DNA of 64,000 bases from Streptococcus thalassemiae (GCF_903645285.1 NZ_CAHJXN010000001.1:412001-476000), one strand, 5' to 3'; counted from the stretch's first letter, positions 1 to 11,684 are shown. Numbers and translations: made by a program. The notes: generated by a model not told the origin, from the letters alone.

Positions 1-801
1 TCCACCGTCGATTTGACGACCACCGTGGTTGGTTACCCAGATACCAGAAGCTCCTGCAGCAAGCGAACGTTCAACGTCCTCACGGCATTGTGGTCCCTTG
101 ACATACACAGGAAGACCAGAGTATTCAGCGATAAATTCTACATCGCGTGGAGACAAGCGTTGTTTAGCTGATTTGTAAACAAAGTCCATTGATTTACCAG
201 CACCTTCTGGCAGGTATTCTTCAACAATCGGCATGCCAACTGGGAAGACAAAACCATTACGCTTATCCACTTCACGATTACCCCCTACAGTAGCATCTGC
301 CGTCAAGACAATCGCTTTATAACCTTCAGCCTTCACACGATCCATGATGTGGCGGTTAATTCCATCATCTTTACTAAAGTAAAATTGGAACCAATGAGGT
401 GTCCCTTGAAGGGCTTCCGTAATTTCTGGAAGGTCGACAGTAGAGTAAGAGCTGGTTGTATAAAGAGAACCAAACTCATGCACACCACGCGCAGTCGCCA
501 CTTCACCTTGTTCGTTTGCCAATTTATGAGCCGCAACAGGCGCCATAATGATTGGTGAAGATAGTTTTTCACCTGCAAATTCAATCTCTGTACTTGGATT
601 TTCTACATTGCAAAGCGTATGCGGAACGATGAGTTTGTGGTTAAAGGCACGGATATTCTCACGTAAAGTGAAAGTATCTTCCGCCCCACTAGCGATATAG
701 CCAAAGGCTGCTTTAGGGATCACTTGTTGCGCCATGGGCTCCAAATCATAGGTATTGATGAAATCTACATGACCTTCTGCATTGCTTGTTTTGTATGACA
801 T
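1..801 (-). CDS. lctO: L-lactate oxidase, C-terminus beyond the window edge
   Basis: FMN-dependent alpha-hydroxy-acid oxidase that converts lactate and O2 to pyruvate and H2O2; in pneumococci it contributes to peroxide production. The 267 visible residues start MSYKTSNAEG and read open to base 1, so the gene is cut by the window, not broken. The family active-site motif (TNHGGRQIDG, with catalytic His and Arg) lies at the very edge. The ATG at 801 is preceded by a strong AAGGAGG. A promoter and a cre-like site lie just upstream, so carbon control is likely. Identity is firm from the family motifs; the last ~100 residues cannot be judged. Confidence 0.93.
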   Translation of the reverse strand, partial: MSYKTSNAEGHVDFINTYDLEPMAQQVIPKAAFGYIASGAEDTFTLRENIRAFNHKLIVPHTLCNVENPSTEIEFAGEKLSSPIIMAPVAAHKLANEQGEVATARGVHEFGSLYTTSSYSTVDLPEITEALQGTPHWFQFYFSKDDGINRHIMDRVKAEGYKAIVLTADATVGGNREVDKRNGFVFPVGMPIVEEYLPEGAGKSMDFVYKSAKQRLSPRDVEFIAEYSGLPVYVKGPQCREDVERSLAAGASGIWVTNHGGRQIDGG

Positions 802-820
802 AAACTGTCCTCCTTGATTA

Positions 821-835
821 AGTAAGCGTTTGCTT
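821..835 (-). promoter_or_regulatory. cre-like CcpA site in the lctO leader
   Basis: The 15-mer AAGCAAACGCTTACT (minus strand) matches the consensus WTGNAANCGNWNNCW at all fixed positions but one. It lies just downstream of the predicted start point, where CcpA binding would block transcription. Predicted only. Confidence 0.5.
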
Positions 836-838
836 TTT

Positions 839-868
839 ACTATACAACTATAATAACTCTTTTTTCAA
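839..868 (-). promoter_or_regulatory. lctO promoter
   Basis: Minus strand: TTGAAA (868-863), 18-bp spacer, TATAGT (844-839). A second TATAGT at 852-847 is an alternative -10. It lies 38 bp upstream of the lctO ATG. Inferred from consensus match only. Confidence 0.5.
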
Positions 869-1385
869 TCATTTTCAAGAGTTTTGCTTAAAAACCATCT
901 TATTTTTCATACAATATACTATCCCTACTTTCCTTAAACTCTAAACTTTAGTCTATATTAAGTGAATCGTTAATATTTTTTGCTGCCAGACATTTGAACT
1001 ACTTTTTTATTTGCTGATTCTATCTACTAATGCTATAAAAAACAAGTGAATAAGACACCAGAGCATCCTCTAATAGGGCCTATGGACTTATATCAGTTCC
1101 ATATATACTGTTTAATCAAGATACTATCCTAGTTGACGCTAACTTCCTATCCCACTTATTAATTTTTTATTTATAGTGAATCTGAACAAATCAATTGGAG
1201 AATCCAAGTCAATTTCTAGTACTTTTTGAAAAGTTTCAGCGTACTATCGTAAAATGAAATAAAACATGCGCAAATTGATTAGGGAATTTAAACCAATTTC
1301 TAACAATGTCTTAGAAATCAAAGTGTACTATTTCAACTTCAATACACTATACTTCATTTTCTCCTTAAATTCAGTCTCTTTTTTC
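869..1385. other. Intergenic stretch with no gene between lctO and lysS
   Basis: AT-rich, with no ORF that has a ribosome binding site. Bases 1251-1351 form a diverged repeat listed separately. An open frame at 1266-1553 runs from that repeat into the lysS terminator and lysS antisense strand and has no ribosome binding site, so it is not called. The rest (about 870-1250) shows nothing recognisable. Confidence 0.6.
1251..1351 (+). repeat. 101-bp dispersed repeat, copy 1
   Basis: Aligns without gaps to the reverse complement of 54496-54596; by eye roughly 75-80% of positions match. Shared islands are CAAATTGATT, ATTTAAACCAA and AACAATGT. Neither copy encodes a convincing protein. It is probably a decayed end of a mobile element or an old intergenic repeat; the family is not recognised. 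Confidence 0.6.
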
Positions 1386-1417
1386 ATCAAAAAATCCTCT
1401 GGCAAGTACCAGAGGAT
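1386..1417 (-). terminator. lysS terminator
   Basis: Perfect 9-bp stem ATCCTCTGG / CCAGAGGAT (1417-1409 and 1402-1394 on the minus strand) with a 6-nt loop, followed by a run of T. It lies just after the lysS stop. Confidence 0.85.
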
Positions 1418-1423
1418 AAGAGC

Positions 1424-3286
<1,863 letters not shown>

Positions 3287-3919
3287 TTACACCTCTTGCC
3301 AATTTTCTTGGTCTTCTTTAAAGCGTTTTAGAAGATCGAGTCCTTCTGGTGTGATATAGCCTTCTTCTTGGGCTAGATGGATAAGCTCGCTATAGTTTGA
3401 AAGTGTTACCAATTTCACACCAGCATCCGCAAAGTTCTTATCTGCTTTTGGCAATTGGTAACTGAAAATCGCCACAACACCAAGAACGTCAGCTCCTTCG
3501 CGTTTAGCAGCTGCAACAGCTTCAAGAACAGAACCACCTGTTGAAATAAGATCTTCAACCACTACCATTTTTTGACCCTGAGCTACGCGGCCTTCAATTT
3601 GATTACCAGCTCCATGATCTTTTGGCTTGCTACGGATGTAGGCAAATGGCAGATTCATCTTGTCAGCAATAATAGCTCCGTGTGGAATCCCTGCTGTTGC
3701 AGTTCCTGCAATCACTTCAACCTCAGGAAAAGCTTCTTTGATAGCTTCCACAAAGCCATTTTCAATGAGCGTACGAGTTTCTGGATAGGCTAGTGTCACA
3801 CGGTTATCCGTGTAAATAGGCGACTTGATACCAGATGCCCAAGTGAAAGGCTCCTCTGGTTTGAGGTAAACGGCTTGGATTTTCAAGAGGTGGCTAGCAA
3901 TATCTTTAGCAAGTGTCAT
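3287..3919 (-). CDS. pyrE: Orotate phosphoribosyltransferase
   Basis: Fifth step of pyrimidine synthesis: orotate plus PRPP gives OMP. 210 residues from the ATG at 3919 ([10 protein letters not shown]), which follows AAAAGGAGAAG; an in-frame upstream start would add an atypical 18-residue charged extension. The PRPP-binding loop [12 protein letters not shown] is present, with the usual [10 protein letters not shown] segment before it. It lies 38 bp after pyrF and is presumably cotranscribed, so it shares the PyrR-type attenuator upstream of pyrF. Confidence 0.96.
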   Translation of the reverse strand: MTLAKDIASHLLKIQAVYLKPEEPFTWASGIKSPIYTDNRVTLAYPETRTLIENGFVEAIKEAFPEVEVIAGTATAGIPHGAIIADKMNLPFAYIRSKPKDHGAGNQIEGRVAQGQKMVVVEDLISTGGSVLEAVAAAKREGADVLGVVAIFSYQLPKADKNFADAGVKLVTLSNYSELIHLAQEEGYITPEGLDLLKRFKEDQENWQEV

Positions 3920-3957
3920 GGTCTTCTCCTTTTGTTTTTCTAATCTATTCTTTAATT

Positions 3958-4653
3958 CTAGTCTTGGTTCCATTCATCCTTGATAGCATGATAAGCTGCA
4001 ACAGGATCCTCAGCTTGAGTAATGGGACGTCCCACTACGATATAGTCACTACCGATTCGATAGGCATCTGCTGGCGTCATCACGCGTTTTTGGTCTCCAA
4101 CAGCAGCTCCCTGAGGACGAATGCCCGGTGTCAGACAGATAAAATCTGGATTGGTAGCCTGCTTGATGACTTGCACTTCCTGAGCCGAGCAAACGACACC
4201 ATCCAAACCCGCTTCAGCTGTCTTCTTGGCATAGTGGATCACTGACTCCTGCAGACTGGTTTGAATATTTTGAAACTCCTGCATCTGGACTTCTGACGTT
4301 GAGGTCAGCTGAGTCACTGCAATCAACTTCGCTTGACTTCCAAGACCTTCACGCGCAGCCTTCATCATCTCTACACCACCAGCTGCATGAACATTGGTCA
4401 TATCCACACCAAGCTGAGACAAGACCTTCATGGCTGACTTGACTGTATTGGGAATGTCATGAAGTTTAAGGTCAAGAAAGACGCTATGTCCCAAGTTTTT
4501 AAAATAGGAAATAATCTCAGGCCCCGTTGCGTAATAAAGCTCCATCCCTACCTTTAGATAAAGGCTTTCTTCTGCTGGAAAAAGAGCTAAAAATTCCTTG
4601 ACTGCCTCAAAACTAGGAAAATCAAGAGCAATGACTGGACGATATTCTCGCAT
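3958..4653 (-). CDS. pyrF: Orotidine 5'-phosphate decarboxylase
   Basis: Last step to UMP: decarboxylates OMP. 231 residues, a typical small TIM-barrel OMP decarboxylase. The catalytic signature [13 protein letters not shown] with its Asp-Lys-Asp charge network is intact, and phosphate-gripper residues (VVGRPI) appear near the C-terminus. First gene of a pyrF-pyrE unit. The leader at 4707-4842 holds a promoter, a PyrR-binding-site-like sequence and a terminator hairpin, so expression should fall when uridine nucleotides are plentiful. Confidence 0.96.
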   Translation of the reverse strand: MREYRPVIALDFPSFEAVKEFLALFPAEESLYLKVGMELYYATGPEIISYFKNLGHSVFLDLKLHDIPNTVKSAMKVLSQLGVDMTNVHAAGGVEMMKAAREGLGSQAKLIAVTQLTSTSEVQMQEFQNIQTSLQESVIHYAKKTAEAGLDGVVCSAQEVQVIKQATNPDFICLTPGIRPQGAAVGDQKRVMTPADAYRIGSDYIVVGRPITQAEDPVAAYHAIKDEWNQD

Positions 4654-4706
4654 AGGTTTCTCCTTTTACCTTTGCTAGTGAGAGAGTCTGGGCAACAGAA
4701 GCCACG

Positions 4707-4738
4707 AAAAAAGGAACCTGCCAACAGCAAGGTTCCAC
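4707..4738 (-). terminator. Attenuator terminator in the pyrF leader
   Basis: On the minus strand GGAACC ... GGTTCC arms, extended by further pairs, are followed by TTTTTT (4712-4707). It lies between the PyrR-like site and pyrF, as expected for transcription attenuation. Confidence 0.8.
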
Positions 4739-4774
4739 GAAAAACGGGTAGTCTCCACCCTTTCACCGTCTAAC

Positions 4775-4804
4775 CTTAGCTGCCTCTCTGGACTGCTTTA
4801 AAGG
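4775..4804 (-). promoter_or_regulatory. PyrR-binding (anti-antiterminator) site
   Basis: The minus strand contains GCAGTCCAGAGAGGC, matching the conserved PyrR-binding loop (AGUCCAGAGAGGCU) known from Bacillus and streptococcal pyr operons, flanked by complementary CCTT and AAGG. Followed about 40 nt later by a rho-independent terminator. The pairing of the full antiterminator was not computed. Confidence 0.8.
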
Positions 4805-4813
4805 TTTTTTACT

Positions 4814-4842
4814 ATTCTATTATTTCTACTAGCACTTGTCAA
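4814..4842 (-). promoter_or_regulatory. pyrF promoter
   Basis: Minus strand TTGACA (4842-4837), 17-bp spacer, TAGAAT (4819-4814). The -35 is a perfect match. Transcription would begin just before the PyrR site. Confidence 0.75.
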
Positions 4843-4886
4843 GTAAAAATATGGTCACTAAAGAACTATGAGAGAAAAGATCAAGC

Positions 4887-6107
4887 CTAGCGGCGCGATG
4901 AGCGCTGGGTCGTTTGGTTTCGATTATTCTGTTCCTCTTGTTTTTTCTGTTCTTCTTCTAAACGTTTACGATCTTCTTCCTGTTTTTTCTCGGCTTCCTT
5001 AGCCTCTTGTTTGGCTTTTTCCTCAGCTTCCATAATCAATTTATCCGCCACAGTGTAACTGTAAATTCCAGCTTCCATATCGACCACACTCGGTTCTGAC
5101 AATTGAGGCTTAATCTTACTGTAATAAGGCAATTTCTTACTCATTTCAGAAAGGGGAACCAAGACTTCGTCCGAATCATTCATAGTCAATCGAATTAAAT
5201 CGGAAGTCACCTTGCTTGGGGCTAATTCCACCTTTTGGATAGCAGCCTTGAGTTCTGGGCTAATTTGAGCAAGTTCTGAGACAAAAGCCTTGATTTGTTC
5301 ACTATCATTAAAGAGAACTGATAAATAAGTTTCTGGTAGACTGACCAAACTCACAGCACTGGTCTCAAGCTGACCACTGGAAAGAATAGGATAATGGTTT
5401 TCACCAGAAATATAGTAGGCTACAATATCATATTCCTTAACCTTGATAGTAAACTTGGTTGGAAATTGATAGACAAGCTGAGCTGATTCAACCCAATAGT
5501 TAGACTTGATCTGCTTTTCATATTTTGCCTTGTCTAGCAGAAGGTTAATCGTATAATCCGAATCCTGAATGCCTGAAGCCTGTCGGATATCATCAGCCGT
5601 AGTGTGCATCGTTCCCTCAACACGAATCTCCTTCATGGTCGCATAAGGACTGAGTAAGTAGGCAGAGACAATCAATAAAAGCAGACTTGGAAATAAAATC
5701 GTTAAGGCTCGTAAGATATGGAAACCAGGAATCTTTGCTTTGGCTGGTTTTTCCTTTGTAGCCTTTTTAGCAAGCTTTTTATCCTGTTCCTCGTCCTCTT
5801 TAGACGTTGATTCTTCTATCTCTTCTTCCTCTTTGTCAGCCTCTGGGGATTCTACTTTTTCCTCAGACTCTTCCTTAGCTGATTTTGAGTCTTTTGGATC
5901 AGATTCACTCTCTTGGTCCTCAGTTGCATCTGACTTTTCAGATTTTGAAGCCATTCGAGCTTGTCTTTCCTTTTCTTTCTCCTCAGCTAGGGCTGCCTCT
6001 TCTTCAGCCTTCTTTTTTAGATATTCTTGGTTCCGTTTCTGCCATTCTGATAACTCTTTAAATTCTTCGAGGATTTCTTTGCCCTCATTTTTCTTATCTT
6101 TTGACAT
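4887..6107 (-). CDS. divIB: Cell division protein DivIB/FtsQ
   Basis: Bitopic septal protein of the DivIB-DivIC-FtsL complex that regulates septal peptidoglycan synthesis. 406 residues: a long acidic/lysine-rich cytoplasmic arm (1-127), one membrane segment (about 131-153, ILRALTILFPSLLLL), then an extracellular POTRA-type domain (about 155-225, starting MKEIRVEGT) and the beta domain, ending in a charged coiled tail rich in E, K, Q and R. Third gene of murD-murG-divIB, 9 bp after murG, with GGAAAG before the ATG. The arm is low-complexity and probably varies among strains. Confidence 0.93.
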   Translation of the reverse strand: MSKDKKNEGKEILEEFKELSEWQKRNQEYLKKKAEEEAALAEEKEKERQARMASKSEKSDATEDQESESDPKDSKSAKEESEEKVESPEADKEEEEIEESTSKEDEEQDKKLAKKATKEKPAKAKIPGFHILRALTILFPSLLLLIVSAYLLSPYATMKEIRVEGTMHTTADDIRQASGIQDSDYTINLLLDKAKYEKQIKSNYWVESAQLVYQFPTKFTIKVKEYDIVAYYISGENHYPILSSGQLETSAVSLVSLPETYLSVLFNDSEQIKAFVSELAQISPELKAAIQKVELAPSKVTSDLIRLTMNDSDEVLVPLSEMSKKLPYYSKIKPQLSEPSVVDMEAGIYSYTVADKLIMEAEEKAKQEAKEAEKKQEEDRKRLEEEQKKQEEQNNRNQTTQRSSRR

Positions 6108-6116
6108 TTACTTTCC

Positions 6117-7175
6117 TTATGATAAATCTTTTTTCAACAATTGATAAAAATCTGCTAGAGATTTCAATTCCTTAGAAGCCTTCATCTTAGCTTGGTAATC
6201 TTCCTTGTGACTTAGTAAGTGAGAAAGCTTCTCTTCCAAACTGTCCAAGGTCAAATCACTTTCTTGAAGCTCTTCTGCATAGCCTTTTTTTACAAAGTAG
6301 GCTGCATTTTCAATCTGGTCACCACGACTAGCTTCACGACCAAGTGGCACAATAACATGCAATTTTGCCATGGCCAAGAGCTCAAAAATCGTATTGGCAC
6401 CACCTCGTGTCACAACAATATCAGCCAATTCCATCAAGGGTTGATAGAGATTGGTCACATAGTCAACACGAAAAAGATTTTGGCTCAATTCGTTCAGGCT
6501 AGAGTCCCCAGTTAGATTGATAATATTATAGCGCTCGGCTAACTCTTTTTTATGGTCTGTCACCAATTGGTTAAAGACACGAGCGCCTGCAGAACCACCG
6601 ACAAACAATACAGTTGGCAATTTAGGATTAAAGTGGGTTTGAATATCCACCAATTCATCTGGTTCTGGATTTTTTTGGTCTGAAACCTTGGTAACTGCTC
6701 CCACATGCTCGACCTTAGACAAACTTGAAGCTTGTTCGAAGGTTGAATACATCTTCGTCGCAAATTTATAGGCGATTTTATTGGCCAAGCCCATAGACAG
6801 GTCAGATTCGTGAATAAAGACAGGCACTCCTGACACACGTGCTGCGATAACAGGCGACACAGAGACAAAGCCCCCCTTTGAAAAAAGGGCCTGTGGACGA
6901 ACTCGTAACATGATAAAGAGCGATTGGACAATTCCCCAACCAACTTTGAAGACATCCAGCATATTTTGCCAAGAGAAATAACGACGCAATTTTCCAGTCG
7001 CAATGGAGTGGAAGGTGACATCCAAACCTGACTTGAGGATTTCTTGGTGTTCAATCCCACGCTTGTCCCCAATATAGTGAACTTCCCAGCCATCTTCGAT
7101 GAACTTAGGCATTAACAAAAGGTTGAGGGTAACGTGTCCAACCGTCCCCCCACCTGTAAAGACAATTTTTTTCAT
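6117..7175 (-). CDS. murG: Lipid II synthase MurG
   Basis: Adds GlcNAc from UDP-GlcNAc to lipid I, giving lipid II, at the inner face of the membrane. 352 residues, GT-B fold. The N-terminal glycine-rich loop [11 protein letters not shown] binds the lipid/diphosphate side, and [10 protein letters not shown] opens the UDP-GlcNAc-binding domain. The late motif [13 protein letters not shown] carries conserved nucleotide contacts. Starts 1 bp after the murD stop, so translation is probably coupled. Confidence 0.96.
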   Translation of the reverse strand: MKKIVFTGGGTVGHVTLNLLLMPKFIEDGWEVHYIGDKRGIEHQEILKSGLDVTFHSIATGKLRRYFSWQNMLDVFKVGWGIVQSLFIMLRVRPQALFSKGGFVSVSPVIAARVSGVPVFIHESDLSMGLANKIAYKFATKMYSTFEQASSLSKVEHVGAVTKVSDQKNPEPDELVDIQTHFNPKLPTVLFVGGSAGARVFNQLVTDHKKELAERYNIINLTGDSSLNELSQNLFRVDYVTNLYQPLMELADIVVTRGGANTIFELLAMAKLHVIVPLGREASRGDQIENAAYFVKKGYAEELQESDLTLDSLEEKLSHLLSHKEDYQAKMKASKELKSLADFYQLLKKDLS

Positions 7176-7176
7176 A

Positions 7177-8529
7177 TTATTCCTTTAACTCCGCTACTGT
7201 GTCGATAAAGAGGTCGCCACGTACTTCAAAGTTAGCATACATATCCCAGCTGGCATTGGCAGGACTGAGAAGGACTACATCTCCTTGAGTCGCAAATTCA
7301 TAGGCTTTGCGGGTCGCATCTGCAATATCAGTCGCATCCACATAAGACACACCAGCCTTATCTGCTGCCCGTTTGACACGTTCGGCAGACTGACCGAGGA
7401 TGACCATCTTCTTGAGTCCAGTAATATCTGGAACCAATTCGTCAAACTCATTGCCACGGTCCAAACCACCTGCAATCAAAATAACCTTGCTATTGTCAAA
7501 TCCTGACAAGGCTTTTTGAGTAGCCAAGATATTGGTTGACTTGCTATCATTATAGAATTTGACACCTTTGATTTCATCCACAAACTGGAGACGGTGTTTG
7601 ACACCACCAAAGGCTGAAAGAGTTTCTTTGATGGTTTGGTTATCCACACCACGAAGCTTGGCTACAGCAATAGTCGCAAGGGCATTTTCCACATTGTGGC
7701 TACCTGGAACTCCGATTTCACTAGCTGCCATGACCACTTCTCCACGGAAGTAGAGCTGACGATCTTCCAAATAAGCTCCATCAACCTTTTCCAGTGCTGA
7801 GAATGGTACAACTGTAGCTTGTGTTTTAGTAGCTAATTCTTTTGCCAAGTCTTGGTTAAAGTTCAAGACAAGGAAATCAGTTGCTGTCATCTTGTTCTGG
7901 ATATTCCACTTGGCTGCTACATAGGCCTCAAACGAACCATGATAATCGATATGAGTTGGCATGAGGTTGGTAATAACCGCAATCTCAGGATGAAATTCTT
8001 GAACTCCCATGAGTTGGAAAGAAGAAAGTTCCATGACAAGCGTATCCTTATCTGACGCTGTTTGAGCAACCTGACTGGCAGGATAGCCGATATTTCCTGA
8101 TAAAAGACCATGTTGCCCAGCAGCAGTCAAAACGTCCCCAATCATAGTCGTTGTGGTTGTTTTTCCATTTGAACCTGTGATACCGATAATTGGCGCTTCT
8201 GAAATCAAATAAGCCAATTCCACCTCAGTCAAGACTGGGATACCTTTAGCCAAAGCCTTTTCAATCATGGGATTATTGTATGGAATACCTGGATTTTTCA
8301 CCATAAGAGCAAACTCTTCATCCAAGAGTTCCAAAGGATGACCACCTGTGATAACCTTGATTCCTTCTTCCAGCAAACTTTGTGCAGCGGGATTGTCCTC
8401 AAAAGGTTTCCCGTCATTTACCGTCACAATGGCACCTAGCTTGTCCAACAAACGAGCTGCAGATTCACCAGACTTGGCCAAACCTAAAACAAGGACTTTC
8501 TTATTTTTAAATTGATCTATTACTTTCAT
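7177..8529 (-). CDS. murD: UDP-MurNAc-L-alanine--D-glutamate ligase
   Basis: ATP-dependent cytoplasmic ligase that adds D-Glu to the peptidoglycan precursor. 450 residues with the three Mur-ligase domains. The ATP-binding loop [12 protein letters not shown] lies near residue 115; [10 protein letters not shown] and the C-terminal [10 protein letters not shown] are further family motifs. First gene of the murD-murG-divIB cluster. An upstream hairpin separates it from the ABC genes. Confidence 0.97.
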   Translation of the reverse strand: MKVIDQFKNKKVLVLGLAKSGESAARLLDKLGAIVTVNDGKPFEDNPAAQSLLEEGIKVITGGHPLELLDEEFALMVKNPGIPYNNPMIEKALAKGIPVLTEVELAYLISEAPIIGITGSNGKTTTTTMIGDVLTAAGQHGLLSGNIGYPASQVAQTASDKDTLVMELSSFQLMGVQEFHPEIAVITNLMPTHIDYHGSFEAYVAAKWNIQNKMTATDFLVLNFNQDLAKELATKTQATVVPFSALEKVDGAYLEDRQLYFRGEVVMAASEIGVPGSHNVENALATIAVAKLRGVDNQTIKETLSAFGGVKHRLQFVDEIKGVKFYNDSKSTNILATQKALSGFDNSKVILIAGGLDRGNEFDELVPDITGLKKMVILGQSAERVKRAADKAGVSYVDATDIADATRKAYEFATQGDVVLLSPANASWDMYANFEVRGDLFIDTVAELKE

Positions 8530-8576
8530 GTCTCAAACTCCATTTCTACTCCTACTATTTTACCATTTTTATGGAA

Positions 8577-8605
8577 ATAAAAAAGCCACAAAGTGTGTTT
8601 GTGAC
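8577..8605 (-). terminator. Terminator between the ABC pair and murD
   Basis: On the minus strand GTCACAAA / TTTGTGGC arms with a 5-nt loop followed by TTTTTTA. It ends transcription from the ABC operon after it passes the RUP. Confidence 0.75.
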
Positions 8606-8620
8606 TCTTTCTTCTAACTG

Positions 8621-8724
8621 ATACTCTTCGAAAATCTCTTCAAACCACGTCAGCTTCGCCTTGCCGTACTCAAGTACAGCCTGCGGCTAGCTTCCTAGTT
8701 TGCTTTTTGATTTTCATTGAGTAT
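8621..8724. repeat. RUP-type repeat, short form (copy 1)
   Basis: About 104 bp beginning ATACTCTTCGAAAATCTC and ending TTTTCATTGAGTAT, with imperfect terminal inverted repeats and TA at both ends, as described for RUP, a non-autonomous element thought to be moved by IS630-Spn1. Nearly the same as 63045-63148. Inserted after the bacteriocin-associated ABC operon. Confidence 0.8.
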
Positions 8725-8737
8725 GAATCTTACCATA

Positions 8738-9379
8738 TCATATATGTGATAAATCGGTAACTCGAATAACTTGGTCCACTTGCTCCCAAATCAGAGGATT
8801 GTGGGTCGCAATAATAATAGTTCGATTCGGATTTTTTAAAGATTCTAGGATAGAAAGTAATTCCTCAGAGTTTTTGGGGTCTAGTGAAGCGGTTGGTTCA
8901 TCTGCGAGAATCAAAGGTGGATCCTTTAAAATTATCTTCGCTAATGCAACACGTTGTGCTTCTCCTCCTGATAATTCAAAGATAGGTTGCTTTAAATCTA
9001 AATAAGAGAGGTTAACACGGTTTAGAGCTTGTTTCATCAAAGAGATTTTCTCTTTCTCTTTCAACTTTTTACCAACTAAACCCAGATTGAGGTTCTCTTT
9101 GACGGTTTGGCTTTCGATTAAGCCAAAATCTTGAAATAGGTATCCTAAGTAATCTCTAAAGAAAACAGAAGGCTTGATGTCCTTAAGAGAAGTACCATCA
9201 TAGATGATTTGTCCTTTGTCATATGGCTCTAATCGTCCAATCATATTCAAGAGTGTTGTCTTACCACAGCCACTTGTACCGATTAAGGCATAAATTTTCC
9301 CACCTTCAAAATGAAGATTTGTATCTGAAAATAGCTGACGGCTTCCAAATTTTTTAGATATATTCTTTAGTTCAATCAT
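8738..9379 (-). CDS. ABC transporter ATP-binding protein, bacteriocin-associated
   Basis: 213-residue MacB/LolD-like ATPase. Walker A is GTSGCGKTTLL, the signature LSGGEAQR and Walker B LILADEPTASLD; the Q-loop is LFQDFGLIE. It starts 1 bp after the stop of the DUF1430-type membrane protein (9381-11402), which is its likely partner. Genes of this pair occur near bacteriocin or immunity loci in streptococci, so export of or protection against a peptide is the best guess; the substrate is unknown. No bacteriocin gene is adjacent here. Confidence 0.85.
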   Translation of the reverse strand: MIELKNISKKFGSRQLFSDTNLHFEGGKIYALIGTSGCGKTTLLNMIGRLEPYDKGQIIYDGTSLKDIKPSVFFRDYLGYLFQDFGLIESQTVKENLNLGLVGKKLKEKEKISLMKQALNRVNLSYLDLKQPIFELSGGEAQRVALAKIILKDPPLILADEPTASLDPKNSEELLSILESLKNPNRTIIIATHNPLIWEQVDQVIRVTDLSHI

Positions 9380-9380
9380 C

Positions 9381-11402
9381 CTATTTTCCTTTCATAATTG
9401 TCATAGAAACACGAGATTCTTTCTGAACTTGACGGTAAAGCGTCAAAACTGCACTAACTAGAAAGACGAATAAAGTGAGCAAGCCAATCACCAAGTCTCG
9501 ACTGCTTAAAATAAAGAGACTAGCACCAAATACAAAACTGGCAAATTGACTAACCATATACTGAGCATGTGTTTCAAAAAATCGTAAACCTGAAATTCGT
9601 TTAATCAGAACATCTCGGCGGAATTGCTCGAAATATAGAAGATTGACAGAATAAAAGAGTAACAAGGAACTAGCTATCCCCACAATAGCTCCTAGGATTA
9701 AAGTTGCTGTTTCAGTTTGCACTTCATTATAACGAGTTAGATAAACACTTCTTCCTTCTTTAAGATAGGATACTTGCTCATAAATTCCAGCTTTCTTCAA
9801 GAGTTCTAGCCCACTCTCATATCCTTTGATAAAAAGTTGTTTTCCAGCATTGATAGACCAAACATATTTTGAAATGAAACTATCACCTGTAGATGTTGGA
9901 GTAAATACAACTAAAATCGGATCAGTTAAGTACTGGATGGATACTGGGCTTTCACCGTTATTATAAATAAATCGCTTTTCTCCAGTTGGAAGATAGCTAA
10001 CAATCGCTCTCATTTCATACTCTAAAGGAGCGTTTTTATCCTCACTTGATTGTCCGTAATAGTTCAAACTCTCTTCAAAAGCTTTCTTAAGTTCTGCTTC
10101 CTGTGAACGAAGAGATTCTGGTAATAAGAGTCCAAACTCTCCTTTTTGAAGATGAGCTAGTTTCTGTCTAGTATCATCATTTACAGTAACATTTTCCTTG
10201 TCCAAATAACTTGGGCTGACATAAAGAACATTTGCATCTGGACTATAGGTATCCAGTGTCTCTCCGTTTTTATTTTTTCCTTGAGGATTTGCAAAATGAA
10301 TGAGATTATCTTTTACAAATAGAGCCTGTTCTTTTTCAACTGCTTCCTTGGCAAAGGCATACCACTTGCTCTGATTTTCTGTATCTTTTCCTCTATCACC
10401 TAAGCCAAAAGAAATTTGATAATAGTCTGCTCTGTCCTGCCATGCTTGTTTTGAAATTTCAAGTTCTTTCAATCGTTGGTAAGACGTCAAACCTGTCTTA
10501 ACAGCGTAGCCCACTGTAAGAACAGCCACTAACTGACACAATAAGGTTAAAATCATCAAGCGTTTAAGGGGTAATCTCCCCTTAATAACAGGAACTAATG
10601 CTTTGTAACTCAAACTCATTAGATAAAGGAGCATTAGTAAAATTGAAATACCCAATAAAAACAAAAGATAAAAACTAATCCCAAAACCATAGGTGGCTAA
10701 CAAGATAGGATAAAACAAACCTTGACTAAAAAGAACGACTCCCCCACCTAGGAAGGAAAGGAGGGCTGATAGAAGGAGCCACTTGATATCAGTCGATAAA
10801 GAATGCCCCATGATGGATAAGAGAGTCTGACCAGAAAAGAGTTTTATACCTGCTGCTCTCATTTCCTTAATCCGAGTGATAATCACTAAAGCAAAGAAAG
10901 ATAAGCCAAATATTGCTAAACTAATTAAAATAAGTGGATTTAGTAACATTCGAAAAGCAAGAGAATAGGGAGGTGTCTTTCGGTCAGCAATTGCTTTATA
11001 ACCCAAATCTCCTAATTTATCGGCAAGCTTTTCTTTCGTCAAGGAGCCTGACAAAAGGAGATAACTATTTAGCGGATCACTACGTTCACGACTTTCTTGA
11101 CTAGCTTCTTGGAATTCTTTTGGTAAAGTTCCCTGACCATAAGTTGCATAAGTAAAGTGAGTCGTCCCATCCTTACTCGGCTCTACAATTCTTCTAGCTA
11201 TTAAACTCTGTTCTGAGTTTGCAAAATTCTCCAATTCCTGTTCAAATACCTCACGCGTCGGTTCCTGAGTATCCTTTTTGACACGAAGTAAAGTAACGGA
11301 ATCATAGCTTGCATATAAATATTGTGGCGCACGTAAGACAATAATCCAAGCAAGGAAGAAGCTGAGAAAAAAAGTTGATAGTAATATGAATAATTTCTTC
11401 AT
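9381..11402 (-). CDS. Bacteriocin-associated integral membrane protein (DUF1430-like)
   Basis: 673 residues with a layout like FtsX/MacB permeases: an N-terminal membrane segment (residues 5-25), a first extracellular part, three membrane segments (about 155-275), a segment near 285-305, a large extracellular domain (about 310-560), and three C-terminal segments (about 570-660). The order fits the streptococcal 'bacteriocin-associated integral membrane protein' family (putative immunity). Forms an operon with the ATPase at 8738-9379. AAGGAG lies before the ATG at 11402. The probable promoter is some 300 bp upstream, beyond a RUP. Confidence 0.75.
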   Translation of the reverse strand: MKKLFILLSTFFLSFFLAWIIVLRAPQYLYASYDSVTLLRVKKDTQEPTREVFEQELENFANSEQSLIARRIVEPSKDGTTHFTYATYGQGTLPKEFQEASQESRERSDPLNSYLLLSGSLTKEKLADKLGDLGYKAIADRKTPPYSLAFRMLLNPLILISLAIFGLSFFALVIITRIKEMRAAGIKLFSGQTLLSIMGHSLSTDIKWLLLSALLSFLGGGVVLFSQGLFYPILLATYGFGISFYLLFLLGISILLMLLYLMSLSYKALVPVIKGRLPLKRLMILTLLCQLVAVLTVGYAVKTGLTSYQRLKELEISKQAWQDRADYYQISFGLGDRGKDTENQSKWYAFAKEAVEKEQALFVKDNLIHFANPQGKNKNGETLDTYSPDANVLYVSPSYLDKENVTVNDDTRQKLAHLQKGEFGLLLPESLRSQEAELKKAFEESLNYYGQSSEDKNAPLEYEMRAIVSYLPTGEKRFIYNNGESPVSIQYLTDPILVVFTPTSTGDSFISKYVWSINAGKQLFIKGYESGLELLKKAGIYEQVSYLKEGRSVYLTRYNEVQTETATLILGAIVGIASSLLLFYSVNLLYFEQFRRDVLIKRISGLRFFETHAQYMVSQFASFVFGASLFILSSRDLVIGLLTLFVFLVSAVLTLYRQVQKESRVSMTIMKGK

Positions 11403-11514
11403 AGTAGACTCCTTGTAAAATAGAATAACCCTATAGAAAAAGATTTTATCTTTTATAAATTCTTAGAATTATTTTCCTAGTTTAATCAATCACACCCTGA
11501 ACAACAAGACAACA

Positions 11515-11664
11515 ATACTCTTCAAAAATCTCTTCAAACCGCGTCAACGTCGCCTTGGATTATATATGTGACTGACTTCGTCAGTCTTATCTACAACCTC
11601 AAAGCAGTGCTTTGAGCAACCTGCGGCTAGTTTCCTAGTTTGCTCTTTGATTTTCATTGAGTAT
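11515..11664. repeat. RUP-type repeat, long form (copy 2)
   Basis: 150 bp with the same ends as the short RUP (ATACTCTTC ... TTCATTGAGTAT) but a roughly 45-bp different centre, including GACTGACTTCGTCAGTC and CTCAAAGCAGTGCTTTGAG, both near-palindromic. The same long form occurs at 45551-45700 in the opposite orientation. Lies in the leader of the ABC operon. Confidence 0.75.
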
Positions 11665-11684
11665 AAATTTAATCCTTTCTTATT

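Noticed and set aside
4654..4815. T-box or other riboswitch before pyrF (GGGTGG and paired segments)
   Set aside because: No T-box core (AGGGTGGNACCGCG) is present; the PyrR-binding loop explains the leader better.
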